64,000 bases of DNA from assembly GCA_030278955.1 (NCBI GenBank), contig JAOANR010000012.1, positions 21,496,474 through 21,560,473 on the forward strand, given 5' to 3'. Both the position numbers and the translations under genes were made by a program. Shown here in pieces: positions 12,101 to 23,693 of the stretch. The DNA is from Hygrophila difformis (lineage: Eukaryota; Streptophyta; Magnoliopsida; Lamiales; Acanthaceae). The number at the start of each line of letters is the position of its first letter. Positions within the stretch are counted from its first letter, which is position 1. The notes beneath the pieces were generated by a model. That model was not told where the DNA came from and made no database searches. It worked only from the letters and a program-made list of their open reading frames with translations.

Positions 12101-13962
12101 CTTCCAGATTTCAAGGTTATTGCCTTGCATTGCGGGTTCTTTTCCGCAGTACTAGGCAATGTTCCTTTGTCCCTTTTCTGCATCTCATTAGCCATCTGTG
12201 TAACTTGGGTCTCCACATTTCTGATGGAGGCCTGCAGTTGATTGTTGATCTCTTTCTGACTAGTGATGAAATCAGTCATCAAATTCTCAAGCCTTGAAGG
12301 AGGCTTCTGATTCTGATTCTGATTTTGATGCTGATTCTGATTCCACTGGCCTTGGTTTGGGACAAACTGAGGCTGGAAACTCTGATTGGGCTGAAAGTTC
12401 TGGAAATTCTGAGGCGGCCTCTGCTGGATCTGAGGTTGGAAACCTGGATTCTGAAAATGTTGGCCCCTGTTCTGATTGAATCCTTGGTTCTGCTGAGGAT
12501 TGAATTGCTGCTGTGGCTTATTCAAGAGATGTGAGTTCAAGGCGTTGTTGTTTGAGTAGGACAAATTCGGGTGTCTATTTGGAAAGGCTCCTGCATAGTT
12601 ACAGCTCTCAGCTGTGACTTGCTCGCATGTGTCAGTTGCATGAGCGCCTTGACACAGTCCACAGATCACATCAGTTTGCTGTCCCTGCGCAGAACTTCCA
12701 ACTCCTTGATTTACAGACAACGCTGCCACTTGCTCTTGAAGTTTTTCAATGTCTGACTTCTCTACTGTACCTACAGCACATAAACTACGAGGGGGAGTGA
12801 GATTACCATCATCAGTTAGAACAGAACGGTTTACACTCATGGCTTCAATCTTTGCCCAGGCTTGGTCCATCGGTATGTAAAGCAAATGTTGACCACCAGC
12901 AGCATCAAGCATGGATTTCCATGCTGGAGTCAGACCACTGTAGAACTTTCTTAATCTCTCCCAGTCATGGAAGCCATGTTGAGGACACTTTCTGAGTAGG
13001 TTGAAGAATCTTTCCTTTGCATCATACAAGGACTCGTCTGGTTTCATCTTGAATTCCGCAATTTTGGAGCGGCATTCATCCACCTTGGACTCCGGGAAGT
13101 ATTTTGCTAGGAAGTTTCTGATCACATCTTCCCATGTAGACTTCTGATTTACGGGCAGTGACTTGTACCATGTTCGTGCTCCGCTTGTCAGAGAGAAGGG
13201 GAATAGCCTTAGTCGAATAGTGTTTGCGGGTACATCACGATTCTTGATCGTGTCACACAATTCTAGGAAGGTTTGCAGGTGATCATGGGGATCTTCATGA
13301 CTTGCTCCGGCAAACTGGTTGCTCTGGACTAGATTGATTAGGGCCGGTTTCAGTTCGAAGTTCCTGGCCAGGAATGGAGCTTGTCCAGGAATGTTCAGAT
13401 ATGGCTCTAAAATCGGCTGCATGTAATCAGCAGCAGCTGCTGCTTGATGATTGTTCTCAGGCCCGCCTTGGTACTGCTGTGGGTAGTAGTTCTGAGGCAT
13501 GAAATAGTTCCTCGGGTCATTGAAATCATTCGGATTCTGGGGATTCTGATGGGGGTTATGGTATTGCTGATTCTGTTGGTTTGGGAAATTTTGCTGATTT
13601 GGTTGGTTTTGGTTGTTTGGTGGGTTTTGGTTCGGGTTGGGAGGGGGTGCCTCGAAGTGCTGCTGCTCCATGTTTGGTGGATTCCCACCTCCTTGTATGA
13701 TCTGGGGAGGGGGGTCATCCAAATCATCATGATCAGCATCTTCGGGGTCTTCCTCAATGTTGTGAAGTGGGGGATTGGGTTGAATGATTGGTGGGATGTC
13801 AGGATTTGCCATTTCGGAGATATCGCTGCTGGTGCTTGGCGAAAGTAATGCCTGTCGTTCCCGTTCCCTTCTTCGTTTAGTCTCCGCCCTAAGACGTCGA
13901 GCTGTCTTTTCTATCTCTGAATTAAACGGGATCTCGGCTGGCGTCTGCTTCCTCCTTTGCAT
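8977..13962 (-). CDS. Athila-like Ty3-gypsy gag-protease-RT-RNase H polyprotein
   Basis: This open frame of 1661 codons starts at an ATG 144 bases inside the primer site. A basic N-terminus and a long Pro/Gln/Asn-rich segment (about 60-180) precede the gag domain (about 200-350, with the core ARTWYKSLP). A zinc-knuckle-like CGLC..H....C follows at about 434-446, and further Gln/Asn-rich linkers lead to a protease ([12 protein letters not shown], about 800). The reverse transcriptase (about 1080-1300) has the catalytic [10 protein letters not shown] near 1266. RNase H follows near 1410 ([13 protein letters not shown]), then the HHCC zinc finger of integrase ([11 protein letters not shown], about 1635). 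The frame ends early at 8977 by a frameshift. The tRNA-Asp primer site and protease signature fit the Athila group. The long intact frame suggests modest age, but the integrase is broken. Confidence 0.9.
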   Translation of the reverse strand: MQRRKQTPAEIPFNSEIEKTARRLRAETKRRRERERQALLSPSTSSDISEMANPDIPPIIQPNPPLHNIEEDPEDADHDDLDDPPPQIIQGGGNPPNMEQQHFEAPPPNPNQNPPNNQNQPNQQNFPNQQNQQYHNPHQNPQNPNDFNDPRNYFMPQNYYPQQYQGGPENNHQAAAAADYMQPILEPYLNIPGQAPFLARNFELKPALINLVQSNQFAGASHEDPHDHLQTFLELCDTIKNRDVPANTIRLRLFPFSLTSGARTWYKSLPVNQKSTWEDVIRNFLAKYFPESKVDECRSKIAEFKMKPDESLYDAKERFFNLLRKCPQHGFHDWERLRKFYSGLTPAWKSMLDAAGGQHLLYIPMDQAWAKIEAMSVNRSVLTDDGNLTPPRSLCAVGTVEKSDIEKLQEQVAALSVNQGVGSSAQGQQTDVICGLCQGAHATDTCEQVTAESCNYAGAFPNRHPNLSYSNNNALNSHLLNKPQQQFNPQQNQGFNQNRGQHFQNPGFQPQIQQRPPQNFQNFQPNQSFQPQFVPNQGQWNQNQHQNQNQNQKPPSRLENLMTDFITSQKEINNQLQASIRNVETQVTQMANEMQKRDKGTLPSTAEKNPQCKAITLKSGRVLAGPKGADTGAEFEEDDIVDNAGKEADNGNEAEKETAELQTEAAPETAETDKGTGEGTTSFPSPPKIANNKYMPRIPYPARLKNKEHDLKFKKFLQRLKSVEITIPLTEMISEMPIYAKFLKELISGKRQVEQEEVIILNSTCSAIVQRRMPEKKEDPGCCTLPVQFGKAKVSMGLCDLGSSINVMPLAMAVRLKLGEIQPVKMRLQLADRSITQPVGILKDVVVKTGQVLFPVDFIVLDIEEDSEMPLILGRPFLATGGALIDAKSGKVTLRVDGEEIIFDMEKLQKFPNDSSCFSFENVIVREEPDSELDCEMMLDELSKQVLKPAGVEHKGCKAVHFADPETGDLEEFDGIEFHDDANQEEEEDPVLMQDPEGKSVLPLPNSRKLLPSVECPPELELKTLPDHLKYAFLAEHKKLPVIVSAKLSQEQENALVVVLKKHVHAIGWTISDIKGISPSICMHRILMEEEFKPSRQPQRRLNPLMQEVVRKEVIKLLDAGIIYPISDSKWVSPVQVVPKRGGMCITKNEQGEEVATRPVTGWRVCIDYRKLNEATRKDHFPLPFIDQMLERLAGREFYCFLDGYSGYNQIVISSEDHDKTTFTCPYGTFAYRRMPFGLCNAPATFHRCMMSIFSEFIEKCIEVFMDDFSVYGDTFEDCLTNLAKILKRCEDTNLVLNWEKCHFMVTEGIVLGHRISRAGIEVDPAKVSIISNLPLPNSIKSVRSFLGHAGFYRRFIKDFSKIAKPLTNLLCKENPFLINEACVQAFDTLKKMLVSAPIVQPPDWSLPFEVMCDASGLAVGAVLGQHKDGRHCVIHYASHALNEAQVNYTTTEKEMYAAVFAFDKFRQYLIGTKTIVYTDHTALRYLFSKQDAKPRLIRCVLLLQEFDIIIKDRRGRDNGAADHLSRLDNDKKEKAVNEDFPDEQLFALHLHNQACPWFSDIANFLACGVTPQFSNYHQRNKFKRDVLSYFWEEPYLFKHCPDSIIRRCVTEHEAYQIVKKCHESEYGGHHGPARTAHKVLECGFYWPQIYEDCRTFVKGL

Positions 13963-14105
13963 AGAACAACGGCTTCAATAATGACAGTACCTGTACAATC
14001 CCCAGGTTAGAAGTGGTTCTGAAGGTGAATATTTATAATTATATGTATAGGCTAATCTAGGAGCAATGAGGAATGTAATTCTCTAAATAAAACGGCGCTG
14101 CATCC
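13963..14105 (-). other. Leader between primer site and gag
   Basis: This is the short non-coding leader of the Athila-like element, between the tRNA-Asp primer site and the gag start codon. Confidence 0.6.
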
Positions 14106-14123
14106 TCCCCGGCAACGGCGCCA
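14106..14123 (-). promoter_or_regulatory. Primer-binding site complementary to tRNA-Asp
   Basis: On the minus strand TGGCGCCGTTGCCGGGGA is complementary to the 3' end of plant tRNA-Asp, the primer commonly used by Athila-type elements. It directly follows the LTR terminus ...GTTTCA. Confidence 0.88.
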
Positions 14124-14600
14124 TGAAACTTTTGACAATTTCCGTCCCACGAGCTTTTGCTAAAATATACCAGGTTAGATTTATTACATGAAAAGAGTTA
14201 TGATTTACGGGAAGGGGTTTAGGGATATATATATTAAGCTTAATAGTCTTTTTATTACTCAAGTATGGTGCGTTGGTTTCGAATGGCGCTTGTGGTCCTC
14301 TCTGTCATGAAATGTTGACAAATCTCATGGCATAGCCGGGATAGGTTGACCCTTCAGCCTGTCACACTGAGGATCCCCGGCAAATATGCCATGATACTTC
14401 TCATCAATCCTTGTCATAAGATTTCCTGCCATGAAACTTTTGACTGATTCCCACTACATGAGTATTTTCCGAAAAATCATGATCCTGGTTTAGATTTTAT
14501 TTAATGAAATCAATTTATGATGGCGGGGTTGTGATTAGGGATATATTTATAAGTAGTCATATTTTTATTGCTCGTGTTTAAGAAACTGTGCCCCCGAAAG
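14124..14600 (-). repeat. Internal duplication within the LTR end
   Basis: The terminal about 150 bp (14124 onward, TGAAACTTTTGAC) is repeated in diverged form from 14433 (TGAAACTTTTGACTGATTCC). Both copies share the order of landmarks up to a TATTTTTATTGCTC-like block. The copies are about 310 bp apart. Confidence 0.7.
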
Positions 14601-17032
14601 CGCACGGTGTCAAAAATTGCAGTAATTTATAGTAAGACCGGATCGTTCACTGGAGGATGTGCGATAGAAGCAGGTCCCACGTCGTTTTACTAGATTTTCC
14701 ATTCGTATTGCTCAATAGGTTTGAAAGATGATTAATATCTACTGACATGAATATAAACTAGATCTTGAAAGCAGTTAAATTAATCTACAAAGCAAATAAA
14801 TCTATTCTAGAAAGCGGATAAAAATTATTCTAGGAATGCAGTAAACATTATCTATGAAAGCAGGGAAAAGGTGCATTGTGCCAACCGTGAAGCTGAATCA
14901 CAATGTAGACAGAAAGGACAGGAAGAAAAGAATGAAAATTGGACGAGAGTGAGATACAGCAATATTAAACTTCCATTTTTATACGCAGATCTTTGCTTGG
15001 GATACTTCTATCAGATAGCTAATTCTCATGCTCTCAATAATGCTTTCCCTTTAGCAGACAGGTACTCGCAATATGAGTTTACATGTTCTTAAGACCGCAA
15101 ATTCTAAGATACCACAGATTTGTAACTGCCCTGGCCTGGGTGTGTTACTTCATCTGTGGTGGAAAAGCAACACCTGACAAATCATTTATTGAAGTGTCAA
15201 GTACTGCTATCATTCCCCCATGTCACACCCAAAGATTTGAATTAAGCCCTAAACTATCCCTTAACTGTCAATCCTAGTAGCAGTTACACAACTCTCAATA
15301 CAACCGAGTGACCTCTAATGAAAGCGGTTAAAAGAAAGCGGTAAAGAAAGCATTTAAAACCTATCACTCGGAGGTTTTGAAAATCTGACCCTGGTAGTAA
15401 AAGACAGCTCCCCATCAGGATGGAGGAGTATGGATCAAGAATTCCCGGCTCTCAGTGAACCACTAGTGTGTTCACTTCCTTCCGGGTGATTATGAGATAC
15501 AAACTAATGAAACGAACTAATAAATTAGTTCGTTCCGGATGCACTCACTCAGGACTCAAAAGTAGGCTTTGGCAGAAGAGGATAGCAGTTGAAAGAAAAC
15601 TCAACCCTATCTTGGAAAATAACCAAGGCCTGGATGATGTTCCTCTAAGATTATTTACTACACTGTATTTGAATCCAAGTGGACCCCATCTCCGTGTAGC
15701 ACTTAATCTTACATTTCCATCAACCAGCAATTTTAGAAAACGGATTTGAAAATCATTCCCTGTCAGGTACTAGACTCTCAGTTAAAACACAGACCCTTTC
15801 AGTCTAGGCGAGACCTAATCGCTGAATCTGCTTCTAATTTCCCAAAACACAACCCTTGACAGGATATGAATTAGTCATAACTGAAGAATTTATCCCTTAC
15901 TCAGATCCGGATTTTATAAAGAGGTTTTTGTTGGAAATTTATAAAGCAATATCTGTTTAAGATCTAGACTTCTATTGTCCAAGGGAAGGATCCCAAAATA
16001 AGTACAGACCACAATAGTATATAATATTATCATGCATAAAGATATATGGAAGTGTAAAATTAATTGACCCAAAATATAAATGCGGGTCTAGACAGAAGGT
16101 GAAACACAGACATGAAGTAGTCAAGGGACCAAAGTAATGGCAGAATAATCAGGTGGACTGTAAACATCTACTGTCCAATTTCCCAATTACTCGGATGGAG
16201 CGAATTTAGACAGCTTAGACCCTATAATGGTGGTGTCAACACCAGTTGGGCCTCCACTGTCTGTGAATTCGGATAAAAAACCTACATGCTTCCCTTCTAT
16301 AATGATCATCAGTTGGCATTGACTGATGCCAACTGACTCCCAGTACGGATTGGAATTCAGGTTTGGAAATTAAGATAATATCAAAAATAAAACTGTATCT
16401 GGATGGGAGTCAGCCGAGCAGCTATTATAACCCCGGATGGGCGAACCACCAAGGCTTCCACTGACAATCGTCCAGACCATGCAAAATAACAATTAGTAAC
16501 TAATACCCAGAATACGAGCTAGTTATCCATGAGGGAGTACCCGCCAACATTAGTCTGATGTATTCTTTACTAATGGTTCCACACAACACACAAAGACAAA
16601 ATAAATAAGAAATAAAAGAAGATCCCTTGTATGAGAGACATTGGTTTCTCATGCAAGGTTGTGGATTGGGTCCACATGTGATGGTCTTAAATAATCCTTC
16701 CTACCATAATTAATTACAGTCCAGATTATCTGTTTAAGCCATCAAGATTTTGTTTATACAAGAGTGTTTTAATGGCAATTGAACAAAGGTCCTTTAATCA
16801 TGATGATTATCGATGTTTGATTATTACTAATCTCAATCCTTAATCATTAATGAGTCAATGGTTCAATCAATTAAGTGATGCAAATGGAGAATCAAAATTT
16901 GGGCAGCATAACACCCTATATTGCAATTCCAGAATGTTACATCCTAACCCGTGGGGTTATGATGTGAGTGTTGCAATATAAAATAGGAAGAGAATGAAGG
17001 TTGTTTGAGATTAAATAGAGGGAGAGGAACCC

Positions 17033-17565
17033 TTGTCGCGATATCATAAATTTTGTCGCGGACCGAGGTCCGCGACATGGACATCCCGACAAGTTTTTAG
17101 AATTTTTGGCAGCATAACGCCTCTTTGTCGCTATGCAAGATTTTGTCGCGGAACGTGGTTTCGCGACAAGAGTGACATCGCGACAAAGTGTTTTCAGAAA
17201 ATTCCTAAAGCATTTGAACCTTTGTCGCTATGCATGGAAATTTTGTCGCGGAACGTGGTTCCGCGACAAGGTGTTCCGCGACAAAGTGTTCAAAGATCAA
17301 GGAACATGGCATAATTTTTCTGTCTCAGAATGGGATTTTGTCGCGGAACGTGGCTCCGCGACAAGATGATTCCGCGACAAAAAGCCATGCAGACAAAATG
17401 CAAGAGTTTGGCTCCTTTGTCGCTATGCATGGACAGTTTTGTCGCGGAACGTGGCTCCGCGACAAGGTATTCCGCGACAAAGGGTTTTAAATTATGGAGA
17501 CAAGTGTCTTGAAACACCTTGGTCGCGGAACAGCCATTTTGTCGCGGAACGTGGTTCCGCGCCAG
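17033..17565. repeat. Array of six hairpins with about 100-bp period
   Basis: Six inverted repeats built on GTCGCGGAAC, a 3-base loop (GTG) and the complementary arm begin at 17055, 17145, 17245, 17340, 17441 and 17541. The third (17243-17269) is a perfect 12-bp stem. The first has a shorter loop and a changed arm that stays self-complementary (GGACC/GGTCC). The last is truncated. Between hairpins TTTGTCGCTATGCA and CCGCGACAAAG half-sites recur, so the larger unit is about 100 bp. They lie in the part of the LTR predicted to be transcribed. Confidence 0.9.
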
Positions 17566-18218
17566 AAGGCGGTTGGCGCCCAGGGTGGTTCAGGACAAAA
17601 GTCAGAAAAAGCAGAAATGAACAGTGGCATGCAAACAGCGTGATCTCACCCTATTTCAGATCAAAAAGCTATTCTAAGCTAAAAATAAGCAAGAAACATT
17701 CAAAATAAAGAAGAACATGCTTAAACAAAAATAACAAGGTTGGGCAGAATATTAAAATAAAGCAGGAGTCCTAATCTAGGGTTTGATCACACATCCACAC
17801 AACATTATCCATAAAATGCTAACAGTAAACATAAATAGGCATAATGGGGGTCAAGAGACCCCAAAACGAAAAAGAAAGCATAAATCCATGGGGTGTGAAA
17901 CCCATTTCATGATTTGGGACACAAATGATGAATGTTTTCCCATATTATTGAAGAGGTATTGTTAATACCCATGATTTGGGTATTACAAACCCTAAAACAA
18001 GAGTTTAGAAACCAAAATATGGTATAAAAATAGCTATCTAAGCAACTGTGAACAGTAAAAATACTAAACTAAGCTAAACTAAGAGCAAAAATTAAATAAT
18101 ACATGAAAATAAACCCAAACTACTCTACCTAAGGAAGAACTCCTAAGCTTGCCTGCAAGAGCTCTACAACAATTTCAATCTCTCTAACTAGCCTCCTTTA
18201 GCTCATGGGAGGCACCTC

Positions 18219-18228
18219 ATATTTATAG
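18219..18228 (-). promoter_or_regulatory. TATA box of the Athila-like LTR
   Basis: The minus strand reads CTATAAATATGAGG here, a good plant TATA box. Transcription would begin around 18190 and proceed through the hairpin array toward gag. Confidence 0.55.
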
Positions 18229-18299
18229 AAGTGTAACCCTAAGCCCATGGGTCTTGATTCTAGCCCATTGTGTCTTAAGACATCACACACATCACAGCT

Positions 18300-18535
18300 T
18301 TGTCTCGGAGCATCAAGTTGGTCGCGGAACACACTGCATGTGGCAAGGCTTCTCGACTGGGTCTTGTGTCTCTAATTGTGCATCTTGGTCGCGGAACATG
18401 CCTTTGTCGCGGAGCATGCCATCGCGACAAAGGGCTTGGCTGGTCTCCTCTTCATCTGGGCCACCTGGTCGCGGAACCCCTCCTTTGTCGCGGAACACTT
18501 CATCGCGCCAAGGGGCTTCCGCGACAAAGGTCTTC
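18300..18535. repeat. Second cluster of GTCGCGGAAC half-sites upstream of TATA
   Basis: At least five GTCGCGGA(A/G)C words occur near 18321, 18390, 18407, 18470 and 18486, and the inverted CCGCGACAAAG occurs near 18513. The pairs are less perfect than in the 17.0-17.6 kb array. The cluster lies in the inferred U3 region on the minus strand. Confidence 0.75.
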
Positions 18536-18831
18536 CTGGGCCTGCTGGATTGGGCCAGATGGGCCGAACATATTCTTTTTGTGGGCTTTTCTATCTTTTT
18601 CCCATCTTTTTGTTTCTTTTCTTTTTCTCATGTTTTTGGATTTTCTAACATAAATATGTAATAAAATTACATATTTATGTCTTTTTCACACCAGCTTATT
18701 ATTTTTACAATTATGCATAAATCAGTCTAATTCGACTGCTTTCTTACTTAATGTAAGACCGGAATGCGATCAAATGCCCGTTTAAGACACGGAAATGGAT
18801 TGAAAATAATGGTCATTTCTGGCCATTATCA

Positions 18832-20776
18832 TTACCGCCACACTTCCAATTAAGCTCGCCTTGACCTTGCCTCGACTAACTTAATTAAAAGTGCTAAGGC
18901 TATTTAAAATAGTTACAAACATTAATTTAAACTATTAACTAAATTTCAAAATATATTTAATTTAGCAAAATATCAGAGTTTAAAATTACAATAACTGCGA
19001 CTAACTATTAAAACGACAACCTTACTACAAGTAAAATATTATTTAAAATAACCACTTGTAAAACGATACTGACTCCCCTGCCCGTGCCCGTGATGTTAAT
19101 GAGCTTCACAAATGTCAAATCCTGAAAAAGTGAGTAAGTAACATTTATCAGCACACCGGCTGAGTAAATAAATTTTTATCCCTTGGACAAAAATAATTAA
19201 CTACGACTCAACAGTAAATGGCATGTTAAAACAATTACAATCATTCAATCCACATGTAGCTCAACTATGATGCCTACACACGGGGTATCTCATAGGACCT
19301 GGCATGCCCTCATAATGACCGAAGTCAAAATATGAGTACACAAGGATGGCCCTACCTTGCGATCTAGAAAATGACTGTGAGACCCTTGGTCAAACACAAT
19401 CATGTTCATGGGATTGGATAACCCACGAAATATCTCACGAAGATATCCACCTCTGGGGTATATCTCGCATAATAACAATTCAATAATTCACATGCCACAC
19501 ACTGAAATTTCACTTTTCACATGCATGGCCTAGCCCCAAAATTAATTTAAACACATAATTGGGCAATACCTCTGCATAAATAAATTGCATGAATAAACCC
19601 TAACATTATTAAAACACGAAGGTATTTAGACATGCAAAAATTTAATCCTATGACAAAGCCCGTAGAGTAAAAATTTACTTACAATTTCTTCCGTAGTTAG
19701 CTATTAAATCTACAGCACTCCCTCTTATTTACTTCTCTTCCTACCACTCTCTCTTTCTTCCTGGTAACTGCTCCCTCCCTTTCTCTAGTACCTGGTGCGT
19801 GCTCCCTCTCTCCCTAATACTCTCAATTGATGCTGCTCGGTAACTTTCAAATTGAAGATCCATGGGTATTTATAGGGAAGGATCATACATACACTAATTT
19901 TTTTATTCTAAATGTTATGTAGGCTTGCTGACTAAGATCAACTATAGTATAGGATTTCTTTGTTGGTAATGTGCATGGTGGAGCACGTACTACTCCATGT
20001 CCAGCTTTGGCCTCAATCGTCTCCCACGTACAAATAGTATAACCATTGTTCTCCACGTACACATATTTATTTGCTGAGTAATGGTTTTGTTCCAGAGATA
20101 GGTTTCATTAGACAAGTCTCATATAATTAGCAACTTCCCAGAAAATGTTTTGAGTTTTGGATTCTGATTAAGAGAAATGTTTTGGCACTAAATTATAAAT
20201 TTCTAGTAGGATTCCTTAATATTTGATCTATTATAAAAATGTCCCGATTCCTATTGACACTTGAGTGACTATTACTTTTAGAAAAATCAGTGTAATCTAA
20301 TAAGAATTCAAATATTACGTTAATGATTTGAATTAGCAAATTTTATTCATCATGGATTTTTTTTTTATTGCTTTCCATGTATATTATTATTATTTTTATT
20401 ATTATTATAATTAATCTATTATAAATTATATCTACCCATCAATAATGTTAATTAAAATCGTAGTTATAAAATATAAGGCAAATCTTTACTACATTAGACC
20501 ATTTGTAAATTTTAAAATCAATTACATTTAATATAAAAGTTGTTAGAAAATAATATCTAATTAATATTATTGTCAAATATTTTCCAAGATATATATATAT
20601 TTTTTTTTCATAGTAATTAAATTATTTTCCCTTGAAAAATAATTCATTTATCTCAAATCAATCTCTATCTTGGGAAAATATTATTTATTTCTTAACTCAA
20701 TTCATTTTCTTAAGAAATAACAATAAATTATTTCTTTCGAACTATTATTAACATAGCTAAATTTTAGGGTATTACA
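18832..20776 (-). mobile_element. Tekay/Del-like LTR fragment
   Basis: On the minus strand an LTR begins with TGTAATACCC at 20776, the same start as the gypsy LTR at 57972. It contains a TATA box near 19865-19875 and an ACTCAGC motif near 19160 resembling the other LTR near 60170. It ends at 18832, where the Athila-like LTR interrupts it. The bases CTGAT after it (20777-20781) are a candidate 5-bp target duplication, whose partner was not found. Confidence 0.65.
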
Positions 20777-20779
20777 CTG

Positions 20780-21499
20780 ATGCTCGAAGAGAATCCTAGA
20801 TTACATGGCCCTGAGATTTGGCATGCGCAAACAACAGACTTTCCCAAGTGGTTGGAGTCGTATGTGACTGAAAATCCACCGGATGATCCATGCATTTCGC
20901 ACATAGCACAGGGCCCACTTCCCATTGGCACTTCCTACCCTATGTACTTCATAAATGGAATGAAATTTCACACTGAATCGTATGGTGGTTAGAGATCGAC
21001 ATATAACAGTGGTGTTTGTATCGCATCGCGGTCTCACGGAGACTACTATGGTATAATCGAAGAGATTATAATCGTAGAGTATCCTGCACTACCTATGAAA
21101 CAGACGGCCTTCTTCAAATGTCGATGGTTTGACCCTCGAGAAGGCATTGGAACGCGCACTCATCTGAACTACAAGCTTGTGGAAATTAACCGCTCATAAT
21201 CCATGAACATATATGAACCTTTCATATATGCTAATCAAGCAGAACAGGTGTGCTACGTTCCGTTCCCATCCATCAGACCAGTTGCGAGTCGGAATGACTG
21301 GTTGGTTGTGTGTAAGGTCAAACCCAGAGGTGTGGTTACTGTCAGGCAAGGGGAAGAGGACGATGCATTCCAAGTCGATGTTCCCGAACAGCTAGGGATC
21401 GAAACTACAAATATCGCGGGCAGGAGAGAGCAACTAACGGATGCTGTGGTTCAATATGTTGACCTTCAGCTTGATGAGAGTATAGAGTCGGATTCATAG
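20780..21499 (+). pseudogene. CACTA TNP2-type transposase C-terminal fragment (DUF4216-like)
   Basis: One frame, broken by TAG at 20990-20992 and TAA at about 21197-21199, encodes the C-terminal domain typical of TNP2 transposases. Landmarks are FINGMKFHTE, YYGIIEEII, FFKCRWFDP, YKLVEINRS and PFIYANQAEQVCYVPFPS. This region accompanies the DDE transposase in CACTA elements, but the catalytic part is absent because the 5' end was cut off by the LTR insertion. It is an acidic-tailed remnant and not functional. Confidence 0.88.
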
Positions 21500-21657
21500 A
21501 TAGGCAGTGATTCTAATCCTGATACGGATGATCCTTCACAAGATACTTCGGACGAGGATTACCAAATTTGAAAATGTGATGACCTAAAATGTTATTACTT
21601 AGTCCTTATCCTTTGTATATTACATTAATTGTGGTCTAATATATTTACACTTTGCAG

Positions 21658-23693
21658 ATGACCGACCGAGGGGGTGGTTCGTCGTCGAGCACACCACGCG
21701 GGAGAGGGGTTAGACGACGGGGTACGAGAGCCCTCTTCACATCTCCATAGCTGGCAGATGCTATCAGGGCGGCCCGGGAGGATTGGCAGCATTCTCAAGC
21801 AGGTATTTCGATATTAAATTCAATTAGTGACATTCTGTAAACTACATGCAGCCCTTATTAATGTTGAATTAACGGTATGGAATTTTTTTTATTAAAGTTG
21901 GGACTTCTAGCTCACTGGAGCAGGGGGTTGTTGCACCAGAGGGATTAGATGTTGTGCCAGAGACCCCACCCGTGCCCACTCCAGGTATAATTTATATTGT
22001 TGGTGTTCAATTAATGTATTCACAAATTAACACTAAATTGATTTGTTGCTAGGCTCGGTCGGTTCTACACAGGGCCCACCTCAGCACACGCCAGGTATAA
22101 TTTACGTTATTGATTGTTCAATTATTCTATTCACAACTTAAAACTAACTTGATTTGTTGTTAGGCTCGGAGGGTTCTACACAGGGCCCACCTCAGCGCAC
22201 GCCAGGTATAATTTACGTTATTGATTGTTCAATTATTCTATTCACAACTTAAAACTAACTTGATTTGTTGTTAAGCACGAACGGCTCTACACAGGGCCCA
22301 CCTCCTGCGCCACATGTAGGGCTTGATAGGGAGTTGATCGAGCCTGGTGACGATGGACTGTAAGTACATTATATTTTAAATTGATATCTACTAACCACTA
22401 TACATAGTACTTCATATTTACACCTAGATTTCAACAATTGTGTCTTCCAGCATCGAGTTCACTAATGCGCTAGTGAGGAAGATCACTGACATATATCCCA
22501 TGCGTTCGAACATGAATGGGATTAGCTGGGGAAAGGTCTCCCGGGAGACGAAAGATTTCTATTGGGGGGAGTTCCAGGTAATTTATTAAGTTTTGGGTCA
22601 ATTTTTATGCTTTCATTTGCATTTGTACTCACACGGTGCATATTCCAAATGCAGAAAAAAGCTCGTTGGGCACCCGAGTGCAGCAGCAGTTCGGATGGAG
22701 TGGGAAAGGAAAAACATTGCCCGGTACATTCTAAACTTAAATATAAAGTCATTGCTTATGTTATATTATCAAATTACCTTATATGAATGTTATTCAGGTA
22801 CAAGGATTACACTCTGGATATTCGGAGCAAGAAGAAGCCATATCCCGTAGATGAGCTAGTGGCCGAGAATTGGAGACGGATATGGGAGTCTGCGGCGTTC
22901 AAGGAGAAATCCAAGAGAGGCAAGCTCAACAGACGACGGGGGCAGAAGGATGCACCGGCTCTCCCCACACATACAGCGGGTTCGAAGACAATCCAAGCCA
23001 CGAAGGATAAATTGGTATGTTGCACCTATTTAATGTAATTACTTAACTAAATTGATTATTAGTCATCCTTACACAACGTACGACTTAGAATCATTCAAAA
23101 AATGCAGTCCACCGAGCAAAACAGGGACGTCCATTTACATGAGCTTCACGAGCACACTAGGAGACATGAGAAGGAGAATTGGGTAGTTGATAGGTCAAAG
23201 CGCCTGCACGTAAGTATCGCACACATTATAAAACTTAGTCTTATATATGTGTACTAGTTTGGTTTGTTGTATCTTGTCTCTCACTTAATTTCTCACTTTA
23301 AATGAAGGATGAGTTCACTGCAGTTGCTGATCGTCTGACCCAAGACCCCACCATTGGGCCTCAGTTCGATCCAGATCCTGTCTTCTACGATGTCGCCGGT
23401 GGCCACGACAGGCGCAATGCCGTATACGGCATGGGATCGTTGGCCCGGTCGCTTAGGCCCGGAGGCGAGGCTGCTTCTACTCCTCTGCCATCATCTTCAG
23501 AGTATGTGACACATCAGCAGATGCAGCAATAATTTGAGCAATTCCAGCAGATTCTCCAGCAAATGGCACAGAGGCAGGAGAGCATGGCCGATCAGATGGA
23601 GAGGTTGCTCGGATCTAGGAGGCCTCGTTCCCCTGGCGACGGAAATGATGACTTTGGAGGTGGCCGGGGAGGAGATGGGCTTGGGGCACATTG
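21658..23693 (+). pseudogene. CACTA second gene (plant transposase Ptta/En/Spm-like), multi-exon
   Basis: Likely exons with GT-AG borders are 21658-21802, about 21898-21985, 22053-22094, 22164-22205, about 22276-22359, 22452-22576, 22656-22722, 22798-23013, 23107-23211 and 23309-23693. The conserved part (22452-23013) contains NGISWGKVSRETKDFYWGEF, YKDYTLDIRSKKKPYP and the RRRGQ..THTAGSK motif of the plant Transposase_24-type family. The tail is Gln-rich and Gly-rich. TAG near 21750 and TAA at about 23530 interrupt the frame, and the small exon near 22656 seems shifted. The protein probably bound element ends or assisted transposition. Confidence 0.75.
21986..22290 (+). repeat. 111-bp exon-plus-intron tandem repeat
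   Basis: A unit of a 42-bp exon plus its intron is repeated with an exact 111-bp period: exon ends lie at 22094 and 22205. A third copy starts near 22276, and a partial older copy is likely at the preceding exon end. Each exon copy reads roughly GSxGSTQGPPQxTPG and keeps the frame. In the third copy the acceptor reads TTAAG instead of TTAGG, so splicing there may shift by one base. Confidence 0.85.

Larger units (their letters stand above)
14124..18831 (-). mobile_element. Very long 5' LTR of the Athila-like element
   Basis: The inner end is fixed by ...GTTTCA next to the primer site at 14123. The outer end is inferred at 18831, where the minus strand reads TGATAATGGCC. The same TG start appears as an insertion junction at 53124, and the flank here (GTGTGGCGGTAA) resembles the end part of the Tekay-type LTR at 60528-60535. 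This gives an LTR of 4708 bp. A TATA box at 18219-18228 divides it into about 600 bp of U3 and about 4 kb transcribed. No coding content is recognised; small open frames in the hairpin arrays are side effects of the repeats. The outer boundary is an inference. Confidence 0.65.

Noticed and set aside
17033..17565. CRISPR-like look of evenly spaced palindromic repeats
   Set aside because: The setting is a plant LTR, the 'spacers' themselves resemble one another, and no cas genes exist. It is a tandem hairpin repeat.
17033..17708. Several overlapping open frames with VAERGSATR-like repeats on both strands
   Set aside because: The repeat unit simply lacks stop codons in several frames. There is no domain and no start context, so these are not genes.
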